A DNA stretch of 6,818 nt, from assembly GCA_021778375.1 (NCBI GenBank), contig JAJYCM010000146.1, forward strand, positions 1 to 6,818. The letters are read 5' to 3'. Of this stretch, positions 1-6,630 are shown in pieces (the stretch's first letter is position 1; the number at the start of each line of letters is the position of its first letter). The notes beneath the pieces are model-generated. The model was not told where the DNA came from and ran no database searches. It saw nothing but the letters and a program-made list of their open reading frames with translations. Position numbers and translations under genes: made by a program. This stretch comes from Bacteroidota bacterium. GTDB taxonomy: Bacteria > Bacteroidota > Ignavibacteria > Ignavibacteriales > Ignavibacteriaceae.

Positions 1-75
1 ATTCCATTACTCCAAAGTGAAAACCTGCGTAAGGCTGAGATAGCAAACCATAATTTCTAAGATTTGCACTCCGAT

Positions 76-90
76 ATTGTGTCGCACAAT
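76..90. other. 15-bp palindrome upstream of gap
   Basis: ATTGTG (76-81) and CACAAT (85-90) are perfect inverted repeats around TCG. The palindrome ends 8 bp before the candidate -35/-33 element of the gap promoter, a usual place for an operator. It could equally be a small hairpin at the end of an upstream transcript, although the sequence after it is only weakly T-rich. I cannot name a regulator, and a 6-bp arm can arise by chance in AT-rich DNA. Confidence 0.3.
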
Positions 91-97
91 TCTTTGA

Positions 98-129
98 ATT
101 GAAATTAAAACCAGGTTTGGTTACTTTTG
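98..129 (+). promoter_or_regulatory. candidate gap promoter
   Basis: TACTTTTG at 122-129 is an exact match to the Bacteroidota -7 consensus TAnnTTTG. ATTG at 98-101 lies 20 bases upstream, in place for the -33 TTTG-like element. The same bases can also be read as a weak sigma-70 promoter: TTGAAA at 99-104, a 17-base spacer and TACTTT at 122-127. Both readings put the transcription start a few bases after 130, giving a leader of about 30 nt that contains the gap ribosome binding site. This is inferred from motifs only. Confidence 0.4.
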
Positions 130-150
130 TAAGTCAATAAATAATTTATC

Positions 151-157
151 AAAGGAG
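151..157 (+). promoter_or_regulatory. gap ribosome binding site
   Basis: AAAGGAG lies 6 bases before the ATG at 164. It is a near-consensus Shine-Dalgarno sequence, and it fixes the gap start. It is stronger than any site found before the other genes of this window, in keeping with high expression of a glycolytic enzyme. Confidence 0.8.
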
Positions 158-163
158 TTCAGA

Positions 164-1219
164 ATGTCAGTTAAAGTAGGAATAAATGGATTCGGAAGAA
201 TTGGAAGATTAGTATTTAGCGCATTAGTCGACAAAGGTTTACTCGGTAAAAAAATAGATGTTGTTGCCGTTGTTGATGTAAGTACGGATGCAAAATATTT
301 TGCATATCAGTTGAAATACGATTCAGTTCACGGAAGATTTAACGGCACGTTGTCCACAGAGAAAAGTAATGCAAGTCTAACTGAAGATGATGTATTAATT
401 GTTAATGGTAATAAAATTAGATGTATTGCAGCTACCAAAGAACCTTCTCAGTTACCCTGGAAGGAATTAGGAGTAGATTATGTAATTGAATCAACAGGAT
501 TGTTTACTGATTCTGCTAAAGCGCAAGGTCATCTAACTGCCGGAGCAAAGAAAGTAATTATTTCTGCTCCCGGTAAAGGCGATGTTAAGACAATCGTTAT
601 GGGCGTAAACGATAACGAATACGATGCGGTGAAACATAATATAATCTCTAATGCATCTTGCACTACAAACTGTTTAGCTCCGGTCGTGCATGTTATCTTA
701 AAAGAAGGAATCGGAATTGAAACAGGCTTAATGACTACAATACATTCATATACAGCAACTCAAAAAACTGTTGATGGACCATCTAAAAAAGATTGGCGGG
801 GCGGAAGAGCTGCAGCAATAAATATTATCCCTTCAACTACAGGCGCGGCTAAAGCTGTCGGAGAAGTTTTACCAGCTGTTAAAGGAAAGTTAACCGGAAT
901 GTCATTCAGAGTGCCTACAGCGGATGTGTCGGTCGTTGATCTTACCTTTAGAGCAACACGCGATACATCTATCACGGAAATCGATTCTCTTTTGAAGAAA
1001 GCTTCGGAATCTTATTTGAAGGGAATTCTCGGCGTATCTGATGAAGAAGTGGTCTCTTCAGATTTTATTCATGATCAGCGTTCTTCTATCTATGATTCGC
1101 TCGCTACTCTGCAAAATAATTTTAAGGATGAAAAAAGATTCTTCAAGATCGTCTCATGGTATGATAATGAATGGGGATATTCAAACCGTGTGGTCGATTT
1201 ATTAGTTAAAATTGCTTAA
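164..1219 (+). CDS. gap: glyceraldehyde-3-phosphate dehydrogenase, type I
   Basis: Cytosolic enzyme that oxidises and phosphorylates glyceraldehyde-3-phosphate to 1,3-bisphosphoglycerate with reduction of NAD. The 351-residue protein starts with the Rossmann fingerprint INGFGRIGR (7-15), and Asp38 ends strand 2 where NAD-preferring enzymes bind the adenosine ribose. The catalytic block SNASCTTNC carries Cys166, and His194 in TTIHSYTATQ is the general base. WRGGRAAAINIIPSTTGAAK (211-230) and SWYDNEWGYS (331-340) are the phosphate-binding and C-terminal signatures. Length is slightly above the usual 330-340. Wording such as TDAKYFAYQLKYDSVHGRF (41-59) and LGVDYVIESTGLFTD (102-116) recalls the subfamily containing kinetoplastid glycosomal GAPDH more than the GapA of Gram-positive bacteria; this comparison is from memory. 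The ATG is set by a strong ribosome binding site. A strong terminator follows the stop codon, so gap is probably transcribed mainly as a single gene. Confidence 0.98.
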   Translation: MSVKVGINGFGRIGRLVFSALVDKGLLGKKIDVVAVVDVSTDAKYFAYQLKYDSVHGRFNGTLSTEKSNASLTEDDVLIVNGNKIRCIAATKEPSQLPWKELGVDYVIESTGLFTDSAKAQGHLTAGAKKVIISAPGKGDVKTIVMGVNDNEYDAVKHNIISNASCTTNCLAPVVHVILKEGIGIETGLMTTIHSYTATQKTVDGPSKKDWRGGRAAAINIIPSTTGAAKAVGEVLPAVKGKLTGMSFRVPTADVSVVDLTFRATRDTSITEIDSLLKKASESYLKGILGVSDEEVVSSDFIHDQRSSIYDSLATLQNNFKDEKRFFKIVSWYDNEWGYSNRVVDLLVKIA

Positions 1220-1230
1220 TAATATATTAT

Positions 1231-1262
1231 AAGAAAGACGGAGCTTTAGCTTCGTCTTTCTT
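1231..1262 (+). terminator. intrinsic terminator after gap
   Basis: The arms AAGAAAGACGGAGC (1231-1244) and GCTTCGTCTTTCTT (1249-1262) form a 14-bp stem with one G-T wobble, closed by the loop TTTA. The 3' arm runs into TTTATTATT. The stem starts 12 bases after the gap stop codon. This is a convincing Rho-independent terminator and separates gap from pgk. Confidence 0.88.
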
Positions 1263-1268
1263 TTATTA

Positions 1269-1298
1269 TTGTAACTTATGTTATGCAGCCTTTAAAAT
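1269..1298 (+). promoter_or_regulatory. candidate pgk promoter
   Basis: TTGTAA (1269-1274), an 18-base spacer and TAAAAT (1293-1298) match the sigma-70 consensus at 4/6 and 5/6 positions. They lie just downstream of the gap terminator, where a promoter for pgk is needed. No TAnnTTTG element was found in this gap. The support is motif-only and moderate. Confidence 0.35.
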
Positions 1299-1321
1299 AC
1301 CTGTTTAAATAATTATAGCTC

Positions 1322-1328
1322 AAGAGGG
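1322..1328 (+). promoter_or_regulatory. pgk ribosome binding site
   Basis: AAGAGGG lies 6 bases before the ATG at 1335. It is a good Shine-Dalgarno variant and supports this start, after which the protein begins at the usual point of the PGK family. Confidence 0.7.
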
Positions 1329-1334
1329 TTTAGT

Positions 1335-2531
1335 ATGAAAAAACTTTCAATTGATAATTTAATTCTGAAAAATAAAAGAGTTCTGGTGCGCGTTGATTTC
1401 AATGTCCCGCTGGATGATAATTTGAACATTACCGATGATAGAAGAATTTCCTCTTCACTTCCGACAATCAAGAAAATAATTGCGGATGGCGGCAAAGCTA
1501 TTTTAATGAGTCACCTCGGCAGACCTAAAGGCAAAGTCAATCCTAAGTATTCTTTAAAACCCGTTGCCCTAAAGTTAAGTGAACTTTTAGGAAAAGAAGT
1601 AAAATTGGCTCCAGATTGTGTAGGTGAGGAAGTAAAAACCTTAGTAAACAATATGGCGCCCGGCGATGTCCTCCTTCTTGAAAATTTAAGATTCCATGAG
1701 GAAGAAGAAAAAAATGATGCCGGGTTTTCTAAGAAGTTAGCCGAGCTGGGTGATGTATACGTTAACGATGCTTTTGGAAGCGCACACCGCGCTCATGCTT
1801 CAACTGAGGGTGTTACAAAATTCATCAAACAAAATGCTTCCGGTTATTTGATGCAAAAAGAATTGGATTATCTGGGCAGCGCAATTTCAAATCCGGCAAG
1901 ACCTTACTGCGCAATTCTTGGCGGTGCAAAAATCTCAGGTAAGATTGATGTTATTCAAAATCTATTAGATAAAGTCGACACTATGATTATCGGCGGAGGT
2001 ATGGCCTATACCTTTTTTAAAGCTCAAGGAAAAGAAATTGGCAATTCTCTTTTAGAAGCGGAAAAAATAGACTTAGCTAAAGAATTACTTGAGAAAATTA
2101 GTAAATCAAAAGTGAAATTTTTGTTACCTGTTGACGTCATCGTAGCCGCTGAATTTAAAAATGATTCGCCCGCCGAAGCAGTTAGTATTGATAAAATTCC
2201 ACCTGATAAAATGGGACTTGATATAGGTCCTAAAACCATTGATCTTTTCAGAAATGAATTATTAAAATCCAAAACTATTATATGGAATGGTCCAATGGGT
2301 GTTTTTGAAATGGATAACTTTGCTAAAGGCACCAACGCAATTGCCGGCGCTTTGGTCGATGCTACCTCAAAAGGATGCATTACGATAGTTGGTGGAGGCG
2401 ACTCAGCTGCCGCTATTTCAAAAGCAGGTCTTGATGATAAAGTCTCTCATGTTTCCACCGGTGGGGGAGCGTCGTTAGAGTTTTTAGAAGGGAAAGTCCT
2501 CCCGGGTGTTGTTGCATTAAGTGAAGCTTAA
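1335..2531 (+). CDS. pgk: phosphoglycerate kinase
   Basis: Cytosolic monomeric kinase that transfers phosphate from 1,3-bisphosphoglycerate to ADP, giving 3-phosphoglycerate and ATP; it is reversible in gluconeogenesis. At 398 residues it has normal bacterial length and all family signatures in order. The N-terminal substrate-binding lobe has VRVDFNVP (18-25), SHLGRPKG (59-66), LLENLRFHEEE (114-124) and NDAFGSAHRAHAS (144-156). The C-terminal nucleotide lobe has LGGAKISGKI (195-204), NGPMGVFE (318-325), GGGDSAAA (353-360) and STGGGASLEFLEG (374-386). Nothing is missing or broken. It follows gap, whose product is its substrate, but the terminator between them suggests its own promoter or partial read-through. 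The rhomboid gene starts 54 bp after its stop with no clear terminator between, so pgk may head a small operon. Confidence 0.98.
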   Translation: MKKLSIDNLILKNKRVLVRVDFNVPLDDNLNITDDRRISSSLPTIKKIIADGGKAILMSHLGRPKGKVNPKYSLKPVALKLSELLGKEVKLAPDCVGEEVKTLVNNMAPGDVLLLENLRFHEEEEKNDAGFSKKLAELGDVYVNDAFGSAHRAHASTEGVTKFIKQNASGYLMQKELDYLGSAISNPARPYCAILGGAKISGKIDVIQNLLDKVDTMIIGGGMAYTFFKAQGKEIGNSLLEAEKIDLAKELLEKISKSKVKFLLPVDVIVAAEFKNDSPAEAVSIDKIPPDKMGLDIGPKTIDLFRNELLKSKTIIWNGPMGVFEMDNFAKGTNAIAGALVDATSKGCITIVGGGDSAAAISKAGLDDKVSHVSTGGGASLEFLEGKVLPGVVALSEA

Positions 2532-2571
2532 ATTGTTTTGATGTCTGTCATCTTATTTTGGAAATATATTT

Positions 2572-2577
2572 AAAGGA
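2572..2577 (+). promoter_or_regulatory. rhomboid gene ribosome binding site (selects a GTG start)
   Basis: AAAGGA lies 8 bases before GTG at 2586. The nearby ATG at 2579 is in another frame and reaches a stop after four codons (ATG TCT TGT GAG TGA). It is also only one base from the site, so GTG is the credible start. Confidence 0.6.
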
Positions 2578-2585
2578 AATGTCTT

Positions 2586-3533
2586 GTGAGTGATAATTAT
2601 TATAAACCAAGAGGACTTGGCGGGTTTTCTTTCTTTCCGCCGGTGATAAAAAATCTAATCATTATAAATACGGTTGTTTTTCTTATTCAGTTAATCGGAC
2701 AGCAGGTTGCTACCAGTACCGGATTAACCTTCGCAGATATAATTACAAAGTATTTTGCCCTTATTCCTCTACAGGGAGTAAATCTTCAAAATTCTCTCGG
2801 TACGGTGACCACGTGGCATTTCTACATCTGGCAATTAATTACTTACCAGTTTATGCATGGCGGCTTCGCTCATATTTTCTTCAATATGTTTGCCCTTTGG
2901 ATGTTCGGCGTTGAAGTTGAATATTTTATGGGTTCACGAAAATTTATTTACTTCTATTTGCTATGCGGTGTTGTTGCGGGTATATTCCAATTAGTACTGC
3001 CTCCGCTCTTTGGCGAAGCTCTTGCCCCTACAATAGGCGCTTCTGGCGCTATTTTTGGTGTGCTGGTGGCTTTCGCAATGCTTTTCCCCGACCGGTATAT
3101 CTTCCTCTATTTTTTAATTCCTATCAAAGCAAAATATCTTATCCCGATTTTTATTCTGATGGAATTATATTTCGCTGATACGGGTGGCGGTAATATCGCT
3201 CACCTTGCTCATCTTGGAGGAGCTTTGGCTGGATTTCTGTACCTCGTATTTGATAAAAATTCCGGTATCAGTTTAAGCCGTAGTTTTAGAAAGTCGTCTT
3301 CCGGAAGCTATAAGGGAAATATTTTCAATTCTTTCGGTATGCCGCCTAACCCTTTTAAGAAAAAAAATGATGGTGTGCAGGATGCGGACTTTTCTGACGT
3401 AAATAATGACGTGAAGGAAATTACACAATCTGAAATAGATGAGATATTAGAGAAAATCAGTAAATCGGGTTATCAAAATTTATCCGATAGAGAAAAGAAA
3501 ATTCTATTCGAAGCAAGTAAACGGATGAAATAA
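2586..3533 (+). CDS. rhomboid-family intramembrane serine protease
   Basis: Inner-membrane protease expected to cut membrane proteins within or near a transmembrane helix; the substrate is unknown. The 315-residue protein has about six hydrophobic segments: roughly 20-38, 80-108, 119-138, 148-167, 170-196 and 204-222. The catalytic dyad is visible: Ser153 in GASGAIFG (151-158) and His209 in AHLAHLGGALAG (205-216). The conserved His91, His96 and Asn100 of helix 2 (HGGFAHIFFN) are present, as expected for the oxyanion site and gating region. A polar linker (about 225-275) leads to a charged C-terminal domain with SEIDEILEKISKSGYQNLSD (282-301) and EKKILFEASK. Many Bacteroidota rhomboids carry such a domain, which I believe is DUF6576. 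The dyad is intact, so the enzyme should be active. It lies between pgk and a lipoprotein gene, possibly in one transcript. Confidence 0.93.
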   Translation: MSDNYYKPRGLGGFSFFPPVIKNLIIINTVVFLIQLIGQQVATSTGLTFADIITKYFALIPLQGVNLQNSLGTVTTWHFYIWQLITYQFMHGGFAHIFFNMFALWMFGVEVEYFMGSRKFIYFYLLCGVVAGIFQLVLPPLFGEALAPTIGASGAIFGVLVAFAMLFPDRYIFLYFLIPIKAKYLIPIFILMELYFADTGGGNIAHLAHLGGALAGFLYLVFDKNSGISLSRSFRKSSSGSYKGNIFNSFGMPPNPFKKKNDGVQDADFSDVNNDVKEITQSEIDEILEKISKSGYQNLSDREKKILFEASKRMK

Positions 3534-3560
3534 TTTGTCAAATAAGCATATTCTTATAAA

Positions 3561-3875
3561 ATGAAAATCAAATACGCAATTATTCTATTAATAATATTTC
3601 AGACTCTATTCTTTGTTTCATGCTCGAATAAAAAGATTATTCCGCAAGACAAGTTTGTAAATATTTATGCCGAACTTATTTTTGCCCAGGATACTGCATC
3701 AACTCCGGCATCTAAAAAGGATTTTAAGTCAATAATCCTTTCAAGGTACGGTGTTACACAAGAGCAATATCAATCAACTGTGAATTACTATAACCAGGAC
3801 CCAAAAAGATGGTCTGGATTTTTTGATAAGGTTACATTAAATGTGTCGAATTTACAGAAGCAGAAGAAGCTTTAA
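3561..3875 (+). CDS. DUF4296 family putative lipoprotein
   Basis: Small predicted envelope lipoprotein of 104 residues, function unknown. Residues 1-20 are a signal peptide: basic MKIK, a hydrophobic core, then FFVSC with Cys21 as the likely lipidation site. The mature part begins SNKKIIPQDKFVNIYAELIF and contains RYGVTQEQYQSTVNYYNQDP (62-81) followed by WSGFFDKV. This matches my memory of DUF4296, a family found mainly in Bacteroidota and relatives. It starts 27 bp after the rhomboid stop codon, so it may share that transcript. No Shine-Dalgarno sequence is visible before the ATG, only A/T-rich sequence, unlike gap and pgk. The last 14 codons and the stop overlap the 3' end of recQ on the opposite strand. 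The ATG is chosen because it gives a complete signal peptide. Confidence 0.82.
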   Translation: MKIKYAIILLIIFQTLFFVSCSNKKIIPQDKFVNIYAELIFAQDTASTPASKKDFKSIILSRYGVTQEQYQSTVNYYNQDPKRWSGFFDKVTLNVSNLQKQKKL

Positions 3876-6483
3876 ACTTGTTCTTTGCTAAAGCAATTCT
3901 GATTAGTGGATAGGTAATTTCTTTTGGAAGTTTGTCTTTTAATTCCTTTAAATCCGTATATCCGTTTTTAATTTCTTTTTCTATCAAAGCTAATTGACTT
4001 CCTTCAAAAAGATGCGAAATGCTTGTCCCGGGATAATATTCCAGTATCGTCTCAACCTGCATCGATATAACTGCCTCTGATAACTGCCGCAATTGTGCTA
4101 TATCTTTTAACGAATACCCTTTCTTTAGTAATTTTAATGTCTCATTTATGTTTGCTGGAAATTGTGCCGCCTGTTTTGACGGTTCAGTTTTTTCCCCAAA
4201 TGGCGAGTCAATCTGTAAATCAAAATTTTTAATAACTTCGATAAACTCATCACCAACCTTATTATACATCCTTTCGGTGAAGCCATTTATCTTAAAAAGT
4301 TCATGCCGCGTCTTTGGCCTTTGCTGTGCTATCATTCGAAGAACATCATCGGGACAAATTAAATAACCGCTTTGCACAAATTTTCTCGCAGCTCTTGATC
4401 TCACTTCCCTTAATAAATTAAAAATCTCAATGTTGATTTCATAATTCTCTTCAGAATATATATCACCGGCAATGGATTCAAATTGCTGAATGATTTTTTT
4501 GCCGTTTACTGTTAATGATAAATTATTCTTTAACCCGGCTCGTTTACTTATATAATTTCTCTCAATGAGCTCATGGAAAATATTTTTTAATCCGTCAAGA
4601 TCATAATTACCGCAAGAACCGAAACCCTCTAAAGATTTATATTGTAAGGAATCATCTAATCCGCGAAGTATTGCGAATAACATTTTTTCATTTAGTCCGT
4701 CCTTAGCAGAGTTAATTGTCTTTAAAATTATTTCTTTAACATAATCCGAATTTAATTCATTTAAGCCGGTGCCGCTTTTGCAGTGATCGCATCTGCCGCA
4801 ATGGTATTCCTCTACATCTTCACCAAAGTATTTGAGTATGAATCTAAAGCGGCAGTCAGTTGAGAATACGTAATTGACCATAGTGTCGATTTTCTTTTGA
4901 AGCCGTAAATAACTTTCGTTAAGTTTCTTGTAATCGATTCTTAATTTTATTGCTTCTATGCGTGGAGTAATCAGAACGGCATTTTCCTTTGCTGTAGGTT
5001 TTTTATATGTAATGAATCCAAGGTTTTCCAGAATAATTAAAGACTCTTCAAGTTCTTTTTGATCTGTTTGAAGTTTTGAAGCTAATTCAGTTAGGGATAA
5101 TTTTATTTTCTCCCGGAAGATATCTCCGCCAAAATTTCTTATTAATTCAAGTACAGTTTCTTTTAATGCTGTATTTGAGGTATTTTTGACAAACTCCTTT
5201 AGCTGATCACTTCCGGTATTGAACTTTATTTGCGGCTTTCTGTCGTAATCAGATATAAGCTTCAAATAACCGGCTTCTTCCAATATTTTTAAAGTAGAAT
5301 GGAGAAGACCGGTCGTGATTTTTTTGCCCGCTAAAGTGGATATGAACTCCATGTTTATAGGAATTTCTCTATCGGAAATATTTCCGATTGCAATTTTACC
5401 GTAATCGCATATAGCATTATAGATATTTTCAATTAACTTTTTATCGGGATGCGAAGTAGAAAGAAAGTAGTTCTGAATATTAATATCATCATCTTCATGA
5501 AGAAGAAAAGCGTATGATAATTTGCCGTCTCTGCCTGCTCTTCCGATCTCCTGGTAATAATTTTCAATCGAACCGGGTGTATTATAATGAATTATAAGCC
5601 TAATATCTTTCTTATCTATTCCCATTCCGAAAGCGTTAGTAGCCACAATAACTTTTATTTTGTCGTTTATAAAATCTTCCTGGATTCTTTTCCTCTGCAA
5701 GGGCATCATACCCGCATGATAAAAGGCGCAGTTAATACGACTAAAATTTAAGAATTCAGAAACCTCTTCTGCCATTTTCCTTGAAGCGGTGTAAATTATT
5801 GCAGGTGTTTTGAACTGCGAAATCAACTCCAAACACTTTTCCATTTTCCTTTTTGTAACAACTACGTTCAACTCAAGATTATCTCTTTCAAAACCCCGGA
5901 CAAAATATTTTGGACTTCCTAATCTAAGTTGCCCCGCAATATCCTTTACTACTTCAGGTGTGGCTGTGGCGGTAAATGCGGAAATTTTCTTTATCGAAAT
6001 GTAATCGGCAAATTCATTTATCTTCCTGTAACTTGGTCTAAAATTATGTCCCCATTCGCTTATACAATGGGCTTCATCAACAAAGAGATATGAGGGCTGA
6101 AGTTTCTTAATCCTCTCAGCAAAATCCAAATTTGATAAACGTTCCGGAGCAACGTATAATATCTTAATCTTCCCATAGGCAAGCTTTTGTAATATTTCCT
6201 CGGATTCGTAAAAATTTTGCGTGCTGTTAATAAAAGCTGCCGTTTCTTCATTGCGGTTAAGCGCATCTACTTGGTCCTTCATTAAGGCAATCAACGGAGA
6301 TATAACTATTGAGAAATTTTTGGCAATTAAAGAGGGAATTTGATAACACAGAGATTTCCCTGCGCCCGTAGGAAGTACCGCAAGCGCATTATCTCCGTTA
6401 ATAATTGCTTCGATAATTTCTAATTGATTCTGACGGAATGAATCATAACCGAAATATTTTGACAATGCTTCCTGAGGACTCAC
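3832..6483 (-). CDS. recQ: ATP-dependent DNA helicase RecQ, long form
   Basis: 3'-5' DNA helicase of recombination and fork repair. Its 883 residues exceed the roughly 610 of E. coli RecQ. Helicase core: Walker A PTGAGKS (38-44), SPLIALMKDQV (62-72), DEAH (136-139) followed by the RecQ aromatic-rich loop CISEWGHNFRP (140-150), TATAT (171-175), and QEIGRAGRDG (311-320). A region of about 190 residues (roughly 345-535) with winged-helix-like stretches sits before the zinc site, whose ligands are Cys544, Cys562, Cys565 and Cys568. Then come an RQC-like winged helix (about 579-668), an HRDC domain (about 681-755) and a C-terminal helix-turn-helix region (about 778-870) resembling HTH_40, with ETLKLLKKGYSLKDIAQLRQ at 781-800. 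The start is GTG at 6483-6481. An in-frame TAA lies directly upstream, so no longer protein is possible, and the helicase fold begins at once (YFGYDSFRQNQ). Only a weak CAGG ribosome binding site is seen. All motifs look intact. Confidence 0.95.
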   Translation of the reverse strand: MSPQEALSKYFGYDSFRQNQLEIIEAIINGDNALAVLPTGAGKSLCYQIPSLIAKNFSIVISPLIALMKDQVDALNRNEETAAFINSTQNFYESEEILQKLAYGKIKILYVAPERLSNLDFAERIKKLQPSYLFVDEAHCISEWGHNFRPSYRKINEFADYISIKKISAFTATATPEVVKDIAGQLRLGSPKYFVRGFERDNLELNVVVTKRKMEKCLELISQFKTPAIIYTASRKMAEEVSEFLNFSRINCAFYHAGMMPLQRKRIQEDFINDKIKVIVATNAFGMGIDKKDIRLIIHYNTPGSIENYYQEIGRAGRDGKLSYAFLLHEDDDINIQNYFLSTSHPDKKLIENIYNAICDYGKIAIGNISDREIPINMEFISTLAGKKITTGLLHSTLKILEEAGYLKLISDYDRKPQIKFNTGSDQLKEFVKNTSNTALKETVLELIRNFGGDIFREKIKLSLTELASKLQTDQKELEESLIILENLGFITYKKPTAKENAVLITPRIEAIKLRIDYKKLNESYLRLQKKIDTMVNYVFSTDCRFRFILKYFGEDVEEYHCGRCDHCKSGTGLNELNSDYVKEIILKTINSAKDGLNEKMLFAILRGLDDSLQYKSLEGFGSCGNYDLDGLKNIFHELIERNYISKRAGLKNNLSLTVNGKKIIQQFESIAGDIYSEENYEINIEIFNLLREVRSRAARKFVQSGYLICPDDVLRMIAQQRPKTRHELFKINGFTERMYNKVGDEFIEVIKNFDLQIDSPFGEKTEPSKQAAQFPANINETLKLLKKGYSLKDIAQLRQLSEAVISMQVETILEYYPGTSISHLFEGSQLALIEKEIKNGYTDLKELKDKLPKEITYPLIRIALAKNKFKASSASVNSTHLM

Positions 6484-6630
6484 TTAAACCTGTTTATTAT
6501 TTTGTTTGAAGAATAATTAATTATACGTGAAAGATACAAAAATTAAAAATTATGGACATCCTGGAATACTCAACTACACTACTAAAATCCGCTTCAGCAA
6601 AAGCTTCCCTAAAAACCTTTCGGTAAACAT
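6484..6630. other. recQ upstream region, no gene seen
   Basis: This stretch lies between the recQ start and the repeat array. On the minus strand it has a perfect TATAAT (6525 down to 6520), 36 bases before the recQ GTG, but no matching -35 element at the right distance, so a recQ promoter here is only possible. A 24-codon frame on the plus strand (ATG 6552 to TAA 6626) has no ribosome binding site and is probably chance. CCTTTCGGT at 6616-6624 can pair, with one bulged T, with ACCGAAGG (6641-6648) in the first repeat unit. Confidence 0.4.

Noticed and set aside
1..60. 3' end of an upstream plus-strand gene
   Set aside because: A plus frame ends at TAA 58-60 with 19 residues, but this is too short to recognise and competes with the longer reverse-strand frame, so I did not call it a gene.
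76..90. Rex repressor site upstream of gap
   Set aside because: The half-sites look similar, but Rex sites have about 8 bases between TTGTG and CACAA and here there are only 3.
760..975. Reverse-strand open frame inside gap
   Set aside because: It lies entirely within the well-conserved gap coding region and has no features of its own. The same holds for the other opposite-strand or shifted frames inside pgk, the rhomboid gene and recQ.
2540..2552. Terminator between pgk and the rhomboid gene
   Set aside because: GATG (2540-2543) and CATC (2549-2552) give only a 4-bp stem with a 5-base loop, followed by a mixed TTATTTT. This is too weak to support.
2579..2593. ATG start for the rhomboid gene at 2579
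   Set aside because: It is out of frame with the protein and ends after four codons. The GTG at 2586 is in frame and well spaced from AAAGGA.
6552..6626. 24-residue peptide gene on the plus strand
   Set aside because: There is no ribosome binding site, no signal or family features, and the length is within chance expectation.
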